Shown: positions 1-8,113, counted from the first letter of the stretch. The stretch is DNA of 13,737 nucleotides from Thiobacillus sp. UBA2186 (GCA_002327405.1 DCVO01000076.1:16543-30279), one strand, 5' to 3'. Translations and numbers: made by a program. Notes: generated by a model not told the origin, from the letters alone.

Positions 1-1562
<1,562 letters not shown>

Positions 1563-1592
1563 GGGCTGAAGAAAAGTCTAATCAAGCCGTCT

Positions 1593-1598
1593 ATTATA
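1593..1598 (-). promoter_or_regulatory. Probable sigma-70 -10 box for metH
   Basis: The minus strand reads a perfect TATAAT, 30 nt upstream of the metH ATG in the short divergent gap. No convincing -35 hexamer is visible at 16-18 bp spacing, so this is a candidate only. Confidence 0.4.
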
Positions 1599-1625
1599 AG
1601 GTTCCAACCCGTTTGAGCCTTTGCC

Positions 1626-2012
1626 ATGAAGCATCTTGAGCCCAAAGAAGCCCATGAATTCCTCCAGGCCAATCCCAATGCCGTCCTGATCGATGTGCGT
1701 TCGGAGATGGAATACCTGTTCGTCGGGCATCCCAAGGACGCGCTGCTGATTCCCTGGCAGGACGGCGAGTTTTTCGACCTCAATCCTGACTTCCTCGGCC
1801 ATGTGCGCAAGGCCACCAGCCTCAACCGTCCGGTGGTGCTGATCTGCCGTTCGGGCAACCGCTCGAAGATTGCCGGCGAGTTTCTGGAAAAACATGGCTT
1901 TCCCGAGGTGTACAACGTTCTGCACGGCTTCGAGGGCGATCTCGATGCGCAGCGCCGGCGCAGCATGGTGAACGGCTGGCGCTTCGAGGGCCTGCCATGG
2001 GAACAGACCTGA
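1626..2012 (+). CDS. Single-domain rhodanese-like sulfurtransferase
   Basis: A 128-residue protein with one rhodanese domain. It has the N-terminal LIDVRSEMEY segment, where the DVR motif is typical, and the active-site loop CRSGNRS with the catalytic cysteine at residue 74. The GF and W-rich C-terminus (GFEGDLDAQ, GWRFEGLPW) is normal for the family. Such proteins move sulfane sulfur from thiosulfate, persulfides or protein donors to acceptors; the physiological partner cannot be read from sequence. There is no signal peptide, so it is cytoplasmic. The start ATG has no strong Shine-Dalgarno sequence. It lies divergent to metH and is followed 19 nt after its stop by an intrinsic terminator, so it is probably monocistronic. 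Confidence 0.93.
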   Translation: MKHLEPKEAHEFLQANPNAVLIDVRSEMEYLFVGHPKDALLIPWQDGEFFDLNPDFLGHVRKATSLNRPVVLICRSGNRSKIAGEFLEKHGFPEVYNVLHGFEGDLDAQRRRSMVNGWRFEGLPWEQT

Positions 2013-2031
2013 GCTCCGGCCGGATAATCGA

Positions 2032-2057
2032 CTGGTAAGTTCGTACCAGGTTTTTTT
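2032..2057 (+). terminator. Intrinsic terminator after the rhodanese gene
   Basis: Inverted arms CTGGTA (2032-2037) and TACCAG (2044-2049) with a 6-nt loop are followed by G and seven T residues. This is a compact rho-independent terminator 19 nt after the rhodanese stop codon. Confidence 0.8.
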
Positions 2058-2230
2058 CTTCCAACCGTCCGTTTGTCTGCCCGCGCTTCAAGGGGGGTAA
2101 ATAATTGCGCCCGCCGGGACGTTAGCATCTGGTGGCGGCGCGCATTCTTGCAGTCGCGGCAGGCGGCCTTTGCCGACCACAAAATAATTATTAAAAAAGC
2201 AAAAAACCACACCGGATCGGAACGTTGCCA
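2058..2230 (+). promoter_or_regulatory. Leader and presumed promoter region of the first coiled-coil gene
   Basis: This 173-nt stretch separates the rhodanese terminator from the ribosome-binding site of the next gene. It holds a markedly AT-rich block around 2179-2206 that stands out in this GC-rich sequence and probably contains the promoter. I could not place a convincing -35/-10 pair. No gene is visible. Confidence 0.35.
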
Positions 2231-2236
2231 AAGGAG
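2231..2236 (+). promoter_or_regulatory. Ribosome-binding site fixing the start at 2244
   Basis: AAGGAG lies 7 nt before the ATG at 2244 and decides this start over the longer open frame that extends upstream to 2073. The protein from 2244 begins with a signal peptide, which supports the choice. The paralogue at 3210 has the same AGGAGA-type site at the same spacing. Confidence 0.85.
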
Positions 2237-2243
2237 ATCTCGC

Positions 2244-2969
2244 ATGAACATGCAAGTTATATCGCTGACCTTGGCCGCAGGCCTGGTTGTTACGGTTCCC
2301 ATGCCGGCACTGGCCGGCGTCGAAGAAGATATGCGGGCGATGGAAGCCGCCGCCGAGCGCATCAAGAAGAGCGGCGAAGAGTTCCGCGCCGAACTGCAGC
2401 GCATACGCGAGGAACGCAAGCGTTTGCAGGAAGAGCAAAAGCGCGCACAGGCCGCAGAGCGCCAGCGCGAGGCCGAGGAACGCGCGGAACAGGCCAGGAA
2501 GGATGCGGAAGCCTTGGTCGCCGCCAAACGCGAAAGCGAACAGCGCGCAAGGGAGCTTCAGGCCGCACAGGAGCGCGCCGTGAGGGAAGCTGCGGCCAAG
2601 GCCGAACAGGCCGAGCAGCTGCGTCAGGCCGCGCTGGCGGAAAAGCTCGCCAAGCTTGGAAAAGAGGAGGAGCTCGCACGCAAGCGAGCGCAAGTCGCGC
2701 TCGAGCGCTCTTGCATAGATGATCCCGATCCCAACTGCATGTCCAAAAAAAGGATCGATCTCGAATCGCTGCAACTGTCGCCCAGGAAGTCCCGGCAGGA
2801 TCCCGCCTGCATCGACAACCCGGATCCGCAGTGCGGTTCCGGGGGCGCCAGTCGGGCCGTTGCAGCGCAACAGACCGCCACGGCCGGGGCCGACAATGCC
2901 TGTGTCGACAATCCGGACCCGAAATGCGGCTCGACTCCTGCCAAGGCGAATCGCGGGCCGAGGCCCTGA
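2244..2969 (+). CDS. Secreted coiled-coil protein with three C-x-D-x-P-D-P-x-C loops (unrecognised family)
   Basis: I do not recognise this 241-residue protein as a named family. Seen: an N-terminal signal peptide (about 1-24, ending PALA before GVEED), so it is exported, most likely to the periplasm. A very highly charged E/K/R/A-rich helix from about 28 to 154 is predicted to be a coiled coil or single alpha helix. The tail is of a different character, with three short motifs: CIDDPDPNC (157-165), CIDNPDPQC (189-197) and CVDNPDPKC (220-228), spaced 32 and 31 residues. All six cysteines of the protein are in these motifs, each pair separated by seven residues, which suggests disulfide-closed acidic loops that could bind a metal. 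It is a tandem paralogue of the gene at 3210: the signal-peptide length matches and residues 47-67 are identical. Function unknown. Confidence 0.85.
   Translation: MNMQVISLTLAAGLVVTVPMPALAGVEEDMRAMEAAAERIKKSGEEFRAELQRIREERKRLQEEQKRAQAAERQREAEERAEQARKDAEALVAAKRESEQRARELQAAQERAVREAAAKAEQAEQLRQAALAEKLAKLGKEEELARKRAQVALERSCIDDPDPNCMSKKRIDLESLQLSPRKSRQDPACIDNPDPQCGSGGASRAVAAQQTATAGADNACVDNPDPKCGSTPAKANRGPRP
2712..2927 (+). repeat. Three in-frame copies of a CxDxPDPxC coding motif
   Basis: The copies lie at 2712-2738, 2808-2834 and 2901-2927, each encoding nine residues of pattern C-[IV]-D-[DN]-P-D-P-x-C. They are separated by unrelated low-complexity linkers. The DNA copies differ at synonymous positions while the protein pattern is kept, which suggests selection on the peptide. 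Confidence 0.85.
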
Positions 2970-3105
2970 TTATTGTTCGAGTTGTCTGCCTGCTTCCGTG
3001 AATCACGCATGACAACAGCCGATCGGGCAGCCCCCGGCCATGAAACGGGGTCCGATTGCCGCGAAGCATTGATACCAATAAAGAATCTTTCAATTCGGTC
3101 GTAAT

Positions 3106-3126
3106 AAACCGTATACGCGGTTTTTT
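3106..3126 (+). terminator. Probable intrinsic terminator between the two coiled-coil genes
   Basis: Arms AAACCG (3106-3111) and CGGTTT (3118-3123) enclose a 6-nt loop, and the 3' arm runs into a six-T tract (3121-3126). It lies 136 nt after the first coiled-coil gene and 83 nt before the second, so the two are probably separate transcripts. The rest of the 240-nt gap (2970-3209) shows no gene; the segment after the terminator would have to hold the promoter of the second copy. Confidence 0.55.
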
Positions 3127-3209
3127 CCCTTGGGAAAGAAGGCCGCGCCAGATCATCAAATATCAAAAAGCATTTTCTGCCGGGGCAGACGCTGTAAAGG
3201 AGAACACGC

Positions 3210-3818
3210 ATGAACATCAAATCCATAACGCTGTTGTTGTCGGCGGGGCTGGCGGTCGCGAGCCCCCTGTCTGCGCAGGCAAGTGCGGAGGAAGACATGA
3301 AGGCGATGGAAGCCGCCGCCGAACGCGTCAAGAAGGGTGCGGAGGATTTCCGCGCCGAGCTGCAGCGCATCCGCGAAGAGCGCAAGCGCCTGCAGGAAGA
3401 GCAAAAACGCACCCAGGCGCAGCAGGAGGCCGAACGCAGGCGCGAGGCGGAAGAAGCGCGCGAGCAGGCGAAAAAGGATGCCGCCGCTCTGGCTGCGGCC
3501 AAGCAGGAAAAAGAGCGGCTGGCGCTGGCCGCGGCGCAGGAAAAGGCCCGCAAGGATGCTGCGACGCGCGCGGCCGAAGCCGAGCGCAAACGCCAGGCAG
3601 AACTGGCAGCGCAGATCGAGAAGGAACGGCGCATGGCGCGGGCGCAGGCGGCGCTTGAGGCCTTGAAGGCGCAGGGCGCATCAGTCGGCTACGAGGATGC
3701 GAATGCCACGGCTCCGAAAGCCGAGGCTGCGAATGAACAGGAGCTGACGCCCCAGGAGCGTGCAATCAAAGCCATGCAGGAAGCCAAGGCGCAGAGCGGG
3801 CCCCGTGGCATGGAGTGA
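3210..3818 (+). CDS. Secreted coiled-coil protein, cysteine-free tandem paralogue
   Basis: A 202-residue protein, not recognised as a named family. It has a signal peptide (about 1-24, ending SAQA before SAEED), then an almost uninterrupted E/K/R/Q/A-rich helical region from about 28 to 155, and a short non-helical tail rich in Ala, Glu and Pro. It aligns without gaps to the gene at 2244 from residue 26 to about 70, with residues 47-67 identical, so the pair arose by duplication. It lacks the CxDxPDPxC motifs and has no cysteine at all, so the C-termini have diverged completely. AGGAG at 3198-3202 sits 7 nt before the ATG. It is convergent with the VIT1-family gene, with a 74-nt gap in which I see no clear terminator. 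Periplasmic location is inferred. Confidence 0.85.
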   Translation: MNIKSITLLLSAGLAVASPLSAQASAEEDMKAMEAAAERVKKGAEDFRAELQRIREERKRLQEEQKRTQAQQEAERRREAEEAREQAKKDAAALAAAKQEKERLALAAAQEKARKDAATRAAEAERKRQAELAAQIEKERRMARAQAALEALKAQGASVGYEDANATAPKAEAANEQELTPQERAIKAMQEAKAQSGPRGME

Positions 3819-3892
3819 CGGGGTTGCCAGAAACGGCCTGGGTGTCTGCCCCGGCTTTGTCGACGAGGTCAGTAGCCGCCTGCCTGCGCTAG

Positions 3893-4939
3893 CTAGCCCA
3901 TAGCCACGCCCAGGGCATTGCCGATGAAGTAGGTGGCTGCGCCGGCGGCGGCGCCGATGACGAGCATGCGCAGACCGCCATGAACGGCGCCTCGGCCGGT
4001 GAACAGGCTCAACACGGCGCCTACGCAAAAAAGTGCAACGCCGGTCAATGCGATGCTGACGGTCAGCGGCTGGGCGGACAGCGGCAAGGCAAACGGAAGC
4101 AGCGGGATGATGGCGCCCGCGGCAAATGCCAGAAAGGATGCAATCGCGGCCTTGGCCGGCGAGCCGAGTTCGTCCGGATTCAGTCCCAGCTCTTCGCGTG
4201 CCAAGGTGTCGAGCGCGCGTTCAGGATCTTGGAACAGGCGCCTGGACAGGTTTTCCGCTTCGTCCCTGGGAATGCCCTTGGCGGCATAAATCAGGGCGAG
4301 CTCGGCCGCTTCCTCCTCGGGATATTGCTCCAGCTCTTCACGCTCCAGCCCGATCTGGTATTCGAACATCTCCCGTTGCGAGCGCACGGAAATATATTCC
4401 CCTGCGGCCATCGACAAGGCGCCGGCCAGCAGCCCGGCCACGCCGGTGAGCAGTACGACGCCGTTGTCCGCTGTCGCGCCAGCCACGCCGAGCATGAGCG
4501 CGGCATTGGAAACCAGCCCGTCGTTGACGCCGAATACGGCCGCGCGCAGGGTATTGCCTGCGCCCGAGCCTTGATGGCGGCGGCCGATCTCTTCGACATT
4601 TACCGGCATCCGGTGCGGCATGGGCGAGGCATACAGCGACATGCCGCGCACCTTCATGGCGGCAAGGACGGGACGCAGCGTGCGCGGCCTGAAATAACGG
4701 GTCAGCCCGGCAACCAGACGGGCTCGGAAATCCGGATGGAAACGGGGCGGCACCAGGCCTCCCTCGGACCGGATCACGCCGGCCCAGATGCCGGATTGCT
4801 CCTCGGCTGCCTTCGCCAGTTCGTCGAACAGGGCCTGCCGCGGCGTGCCGGTTTCGGCGAGTGACACTGCCCGGTAAAGATAGGCCGAGCGTTTTTCTTC
4901 ACGCCAGCCTGCGAGTGCGTGTTCGAGTTTCTTCGTCAT
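3893..4939 (-). CDS. Ferritin-like/VIT1 (CCC1-type) fusion membrane protein, MbfA-like
   Basis: A 348-residue protein. Residues about 1-110 form a helical region resembling the ferritin-like domain of MbfA-type proteins (EEKRSAYLYRA near 14-24, AAEEQSGIW near 44-52). From about 129 comes a VIT1/CCC1 domain with the characteristic FGVNDGLVSNAALMLGVAGA (136-155), AGALSMAAGEYISVRSQRE (172-190), a cytoplasmic acidic segment (EEEAAELALIYAAKGI) and hydrophobic helices near 264-286, 292-313 and 323-344. VIT1/CCC1 proteins export Fe2+ or Mn2+ across membranes; ferritin-like fusions are linked to iron efflux and peroxide resistance. The His expected in the second ferritin-like ExxH motif is not seen. 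Start 4939 is chosen because ATG overlaps the comM TGA by 4 nt (4936-4939), implying translational coupling; the open frame reaching further upstream only shadows comM. Confidence 0.85.
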   Translation of the reverse strand: MTKKLEHALAGWREEKRSAYLYRAVSLAETGTPRQALFDELAKAAEEQSGIWAGVIRSEGGLVPPRFHPDFRARLVAGLTRYFRPRTLRPVLAAMKVRGMSLYASPMPHRMPVNVEEIGRRHQGSGAGNTLRAAVFGVNDGLVSNAALMLGVAGATADNGVVLLTGVAGLLAGALSMAAGEYISVRSQREMFEYQIGLEREELEQYPEEEAAELALIYAAKGIPRDEAENLSRRLFQDPERALDTLAREELGLNPDELGSPAKAAIASFLAFAAGAIIPLLPFALPLSAQPLTVSIALTGVALFCVGAVLSLFTGRGAVHGGLRMLVIGAAAGAATYFIGNALGVAMG

Positions 4940-6429
4940 CCGTTGAGGGCCCGCCGGTACTGGATGGCCTCGGCGAGATGGGGGGCTTCGATGCGGTCTG
5001 CCCCCGCCAGGTCGCTCAGCGTCAAGGCCAGTTTCAGGATGCGGTGATAGGCGCGCGCGGACAGGCTGAGCCGCGCGATGGCCTGCCTGACCAGGGTTTC
5101 GCCCGCATGGTCGAGTTGGCAGAACTGCTCGATTTCCTTCGGTGTCAGCGCGGCGTTGGGTTTGCCCTGGCGCGCGGACTGCTTGTCGCGCGCACGCGCG
5201 ACACGGTCGCGCACGGCGGCGCTCGGCTCGGCCGAGGCCTTGGCCATGAGTTCGTTTTCCGGCAGCGCGGGCACCTCGATCTGGATATCGATGCGGTCCA
5301 GCAGCGGGCCGGAAATCTTGCCGCGGTAGCGGAGAATCTGGTCCGGGGTGCAGCGGCACTTGCCGTTGTGATGGCCCAGATAGCCGCAGGGGCAGGGGTT
5401 CATGGCGGCGATGAGCTGGAAGCGTGCTGGGAATTCGGCCTGGCGCGCGGCGCGCGAAATCGTGATGTGCCCGGTTTCCAGCGGCTCGCGCAGCACTTCC
5501 AGCACCTTGCGGTCGAATTCCGGCAATTCATCCAGAAACAGCACGCCATGGTGGGCGAGCGAAATTTCGCCCGGTCGCGGATTGCCGCCGCCGCCCACCA
5601 GCGCCACGGCGGAAGCCGTGTGATGCGGGGCGCGGAAAGGACGCTGGCGCCAGGACTCGAGCCTGAACCCGCCGTTGAGCGAAGCGACGGCAGCCGAAGC
5701 CAGCGCTTCCTCTTCCGTCATCGGCGGCAGGATGCCGGGGAAGCAGGCGGCCAGCAGCGACTTGCCGGTGCCGGGCGGGCCGGACATGAGTGCCGAATGG
5801 GCCCCCGCCGCCGCCGCTTCCAGCGCGCGCTTGGCTGCGGCCTGCCCTTTTACGTCGGCAAGGTCGGCGTAAGCCGGCCGGCTGGTTATGCCGACGGCAT
5901 GAGGGCGGTGCAGACTGGCCTGGCCGGCGAGATGTGCACACACCTGGGCGAGCGAATCTGCCGCCAGCACGTCGGCGTCTTCCACCAAAGCGGCTTCGCG
6001 GGCGGAAATTTCGGGCAGCACCAGCGTCCGCCCGCAGTTTCTCGAAGCCAGCGTCATGGCCAGCGCGCCGCGTATGGGGCGCAGCTCGCCGGTCAGTGCG
6101 AGTTCGCCGGCGTACTCGTATTGATGGATTCGATCCGCAGGCAACTGCCCCGAGGCGGCAAGGATGGCCAGCGCGATGGGCAGATCGAAGCGCCCCGATT
6201 CCTTGGGCAGGTCGGCGGGGGCGAGGTTGACGGTGATGCGCCGCGCGGGGAATTCGAAGCCGGTATTCTGGATCGCGGCGCGTACGCGGTCGCGCGCTTC
6301 CTTGACTTCGGTTTCCGGCAGGCCGACCAGAGTGAAGGAAGGCAGGCCGTTGGCCAGATGCGCTTCCACGTGCACCTCGGGTGCGGCCAGCCCGTCGAGT
6401 GCACGGCTGATCAGGACGGCGACGGCCAA
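4936..6429 (-). CDS. comM: ComM/YifB-family AAA+ ATPase (Mg-chelatase-like)
   Basis: A 497-residue protein of standard length. The N-terminal domain (about 1-170) has HLANGLPSFTLVGLPETEVKE and the LAPADLPKESGRFDLPIAL segment. The AAA+ core has Walker A GPPGTGKS (217-224), Walker B VLFLDE (296-301), the RPFRAPHHT loop (263-271) and a zinc-finger-like cysteine cluster NPCPCG...CRC (C346, C348, C358, C360). ComM is a hexameric helicase that promotes branch migration during natural transformation; its presence suggests but does not prove competence. The start is TTG at 6429, 8 nt after the ubiK stop; the family's usual N-terminus (V/I-x-SRAL..G) lines up with it, and a possible AAGGA is rather distant (12 nt). 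It sits between ubiK and the VIT1-family gene in one leftward cluster. Confidence 0.96.
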   Translation of the reverse strand: MAVAVLISRALDGLAAPEVHVEAHLANGLPSFTLVGLPETEVKEARDRVRAAIQNTGFEFPARRITVNLAPADLPKESGRFDLPIALAILAASGQLPADRIHQYEYAGELALTGELRPIRGALAMTLASRNCGRTLVLPEISAREAALVEDADVLAADSLAQVCAHLAGQASLHRPHAVGITSRPAYADLADVKGQAAAKRALEAAAAGAHSALMSGPPGTGKSLLAACFPGILPPMTEEEALASAAVASLNGGFRLESWRQRPFRAPHHTASAVALVGGGGNPRPGEISLAHHGVLFLDELPEFDRKVLEVLREPLETGHITISRAARQAEFPARFQLIAAMNPCPCGYLGHHNGKCRCTPDQILRYRGKISGPLLDRIDIQIEVPALPENELMAKASAEPSAAVRDRVARARDKQSARQGKPNAALTPKEIEQFCQLDHAGETLVRQAIARLSLSARAYHRILKLALTLSDLAGADRIEAPHLAEAIQYRRALNG

Positions 6430-6437
6430 GGTTTTAT

Positions 6438-6689
6438 TTAATCCTTGCCGGGCTGGTGGCGCGCTTCCAGATCCTTCAATCGCGCTTCCAGTTGCGACAG
6501 TTTTTCGCGGGTACGCGAAAGCACTTCCGCCTGCACGTCGAACTCTTCTCGCGTGACCAGATCGAGTCTGGCAAGCCAGCCGGTGAGGCCGGCCTTGAGA
6601 TTCTGCTCGAGATCGCGCGCAGGCGATTGGCGGAAAACTTCGCCGAGCTTTTGTGCGAGCTGGTCCAGGTTGAAGGCGGAGATGCTCAT
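6438..6689 (-). CDS. ubiK: Ubiquinone biosynthesis accessory factor UbiK (YqiC/BMFP family)
   Basis: An 83-residue protein. The N-terminal amphipathic part (NLDQLAQKLGEVF, 8-20) is followed by the family signature WLARLDLVTREEFDVQ (38-53) and a C-terminal coiled coil (about 54-77), ending with charged residues. UbiK forms trimers, partners UbiJ and assists the aerobic coenzyme Q biosynthesis complex at the membrane. The start at 6689 gives the normal family length and N-terminus; an in-frame upstream extension to 6770 would add 27 residues unlike the family and run into the shared regulatory gap. It is first in the leftward cluster with comM (8-nt gap), an order common in betaproteobacteria. 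Confidence 0.92.
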   Translation of the reverse strand: MSISAFNLDQLAQKLGEVFRQSPARDLEQNLKAGLTGWLARLDLVTREEFDVQAEVLSRTREKLSQLEARLKDLEARHQPGKD

Positions 6690-6762
6690 AAATGATCCGT
6701 TTTGGAAATTTGGCTGGAAGAAGTTTAGCAGAGGCGATATGCAGATTTGGTCAGGGCTATAT

Positions 6763-6779
6763 CGCACCAACGTGGGGCG
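6763..6779 (+). promoter_or_regulatory. NtrC-like enhancer site upstream of the porin-glnK-amtB operon
   Basis: CGCACCA-ACG-TGGGGCG matches the NtrC dyad TGCACCA-N3-TGGTGCA at 11 of 14 arm positions with exact spacing. Its centre is about 130 bp upstream of the inferred sigma-54 start, a normal enhancer distance. By-eye match; binding is inferred. Confidence 0.55.
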
Positions 6780-6874
6780 GTGTTGTGAAAAGCAGACCCC
6801 AAATCAGTGCGCGGTCTAATAAGGCTTACCCGATACCTGTTGTTAACCACATGTATTCATTACATTTTGGTTGC

Positions 6875-6890
6875 TGGCATGGGCTGTGCT
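6875..6890 (+). promoter_or_regulatory. Sigma-54 (RpoN) promoter for the porin-glnK-amtB operon
   Basis: TGGCATGGGCTGTGCT fits the -24/-12 consensus TGGCAYG-N4-TTGCW with one mismatch (GTGC for TTGC), and keeps the invariant GG and GC with 10-nt spacing. The transcript would start near 6901, giving a leader of about 44 nt before the porin ATG. The site shares TGGCATGGGC with the sigma-54 promoter at 9769. Confidence 0.8.
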
Positions 6891-6916
6891 AACCATGTTG
6901 TGCGGTAAGCACATTT

Positions 6917-6933
6917 TTCAAAAACGTTTTGAA
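6917..6933 (+). repeat. Inverted repeat in the porin 5' leader
   Basis: Arms TTCAAAA (6917-6923) and TTTTGAA (6927-6933) enclose ACG. The 3' arm touches the AAGGA ribosome-binding site (6933-6937). It could be a weak RNA hairpin affecting translation or an operator; AT-rich composition makes chance possible. Confidence 0.45.
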
Positions 6934-6944
6934 AGGACACATTC

Positions 6945-7694
6945 ATGAAACTGAAACCCATTTCCCTGATGGTGATGGCAACCTTGGCCGCCCCGATGCT
7001 GGCTCAGGCGGCTGAAAGCCCGCACAGCCTCAGCGGCAACATCTCTCTGACCTCGGATTATGTTTTCCGCGGCGTTTCCCAGACCCAAAACGGTCCGGCC
7101 ATCCAGGGTGGTTTCGACTACAGCCACGCCAGCGGCTTTTACGTCGGTACCTGGGCCTCCAACGTGGCGTGGGTCAGCGACGGCGGCTACAAGGACGACA
7201 ACAGCATGGAGATCGACCTGTACGGCGGCTACCGCGGTTCCGCTGGTCCGATCGGTTATGACCTAGGCGTCATTACCTATTACTACCCCGGCGACGACAT
7301 TCCGGGTGCGACCGATCCCGACACCACCGAAGCCTATGTGGGCGCCAGCTGGGAATTTTTGAGCCTGAAGTACAGCCATGTCGTATCCGAGCACTTCGTG
7401 GGCTGGACGACCGACACCGGCGGCAAGACCCGCAACAGCTACTACGTCGAACTGAACGGCTCCTACGATCTTGGCAGTGGCTGGGGCGTGCTCGGCCACG
7501 TCGGCTATCAGAACGTCAAGGACAACGACGACGCCTCCTATACCGACTGGAAAGTGGGCGTCACCAAGGATATCGGTTTTGGCGTGGTGACCGTGGCTTA
7601 CACGGATACCAATGCTGACGACACCGCTTACACCTGGGATGGCGAAGAAGTGGCTGACGGCCGCGCGTTTGTGTCCTTCTCCAAGACCTTCTGA
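6945..7694 (+). CDS. TorF-family putative outer-membrane porin
   Basis: A 249-residue protein. A signal peptide of about 22 residues (ending MLAQA, before AESPHS) precedes a beta-rich mature protein. The opening LSGNISLTSDYVFRGVSQTQNGPAIQGG is split by family convention into the conserved TSDYVFRG and GPAIQGG segments. Alternating hydrophobic strands with Gly, Tyr and Asp turns follow, and the chain ends in a C-terminal phenylalanine (FSKTF), the outer-membrane insertion signal. These proteins are predicted small beta-barrels; substrate is not established. Location directly before glnK-amtB behind a sigma-54 promoter suggests uptake of a nitrogenous solute across the outer membrane (inference). 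AAGGA at 6933-6937 lies 7 nt before the ATG. Confidence 0.9.
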   Translation: MKLKPISLMVMATLAAPMLAQAAESPHSLSGNISLTSDYVFRGVSQTQNGPAIQGGFDYSHASGFYVGTWASNVAWVSDGGYKDDNSMEIDLYGGYRGSAGPIGYDLGVITYYYPGDDIPGATDPDTTEAYVGASWEFLSLKYSHVVSEHFVGWTTDTGGKTRNSYYVELNGSYDLGSGWGVLGHVGYQNVKDNDDASYTDWKVGVTKDIGFGVVTVAYTDTNADDTAYTWDGEEVADGRAFVSFSKTF

Positions 7695-7711
7695 TTTTAT
7701 TTAACCAAGCC

Positions 7712-7738
7712 GGAGCGGCTTCGCGCCGCTCCATTTTT
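7712..7738 (+). terminator. Intrinsic terminator or attenuator between porin and glnK
   Basis: Perfect 8-bp arms GGAGCGGC (7712-7719) and GCCGCTCC (7725-7732) with a 5-nt loop are followed by A and five T. It lies 17 nt after the porin stop and 25 nt before the glnK start. No sigma-54 or convincing sigma-70 promoter is visible between it and glnK, so glnK-amtB probably depend on partial read-through. Confidence 0.8.
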
Positions 7739-7763
7739 CCCTCATCTCATTTTGGGAGACAAC

Positions 7764-8102
7764 ATGAAATTTGTGACGGCAATCATCAAGCCTTTCAAGC
7801 TTGACGAAGTGCGCGAAGCCTTGTCCGCCATCGGCGTGACCGGGTTGACCGTGACCGAGGTAAAAGGATTTGGGCGGCAGAAAGGCCATACGGAGCTGTA
7901 TCGCGGCGCGGAGTATGTCGTCGATTTCCTGCCCAAGATCAAGCTTGATGTAGGTATCCAGGACGATCAGCTCGACCGCGTGGTCGAGGCCATCTCCAAG
8001 GCGGCCGGCACCGGCAAGATCGGCGACGGCAAGATCTTCGTATTTGATCTGCAACAAGTGGTCCGTATCCGCACCGGCGAGACCGGTCCGGACGCGCTGT
8101 AA
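7764..8102 (+). CDS. glnK: P-II nitrogen regulatory protein
   Basis: A 112-residue protein, the exact family length. It begins MKFVTAIIKPFKLDEVREAL. The T-loop EVKGFGRQKGHTELYRGAEY carries the uridylylation site Tyr51, and the C-terminal signature TGKIGDGKIFVF is intact. P-II trimers sense 2-oxoglutarate, ATP/ADP and glutamine (through uridylylation by GlnD); unmodified GlnK blocks AmtB by inserting its T-loop into the channel and modulates the NtrB/NtrC system. GGGAG (7754-7758) supports the start at 7764 over a TTG four codons upstream. It is followed after 11 nt by amtB, which points to the GlnK paralogue rather than GlnB; the symbol rests on that context. Confidence 0.95.
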   Translation: MKFVTAIIKPFKLDEVREALSAIGVTGLTVTEVKGFGRQKGHTELYRGAEYVVDFLPKIKLDVGIQDDQLDRVVEAISKAAGTGKIGDGKIFVFDLQQVVRIRTGETGPDAL

Positions 8103-8113
8103 GGGGAAAACAA

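Noticed and set aside
1563..1625. SAH, SAM or cobalamin riboswitch upstream of metH
   Set aside because: The gap is only 63 nt and contains a likely promoter; there is no room or conserved block for such an aptamer.
2088..3634. Long minus-strand open frames opposite the two coiled-coil genes (2088-2870 and 2624-3634)
   Set aside because: They are antisense shadows of the charged repetitive helices; no ribosome-binding site or recognisable domain supports them, while the plus-strand genes have signal peptides and Shine-Dalgarno sites.
3819..3892. Bidirectional terminator between the convergent coiled-coil and VIT1-family genes
   Set aside because: Only an imperfect stem (CCAG/CTGG with CGGGG/CCCCG) is visible and there is no T tract on either strand.
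4861..6441. A 526-codon plus-strand open frame opposite comM
   Set aside because: It is antisense to an intact ComM with all AAA+ motifs; the translation has no recognisable domain.
6715..6730. Second possible sigma-54 site (TGGAAGAAGTTTAGCA)
   Set aside because: It has GG-N10-GC spacing but poor agreement elsewhere, and the site at 6875 is far better and closer to the gene.
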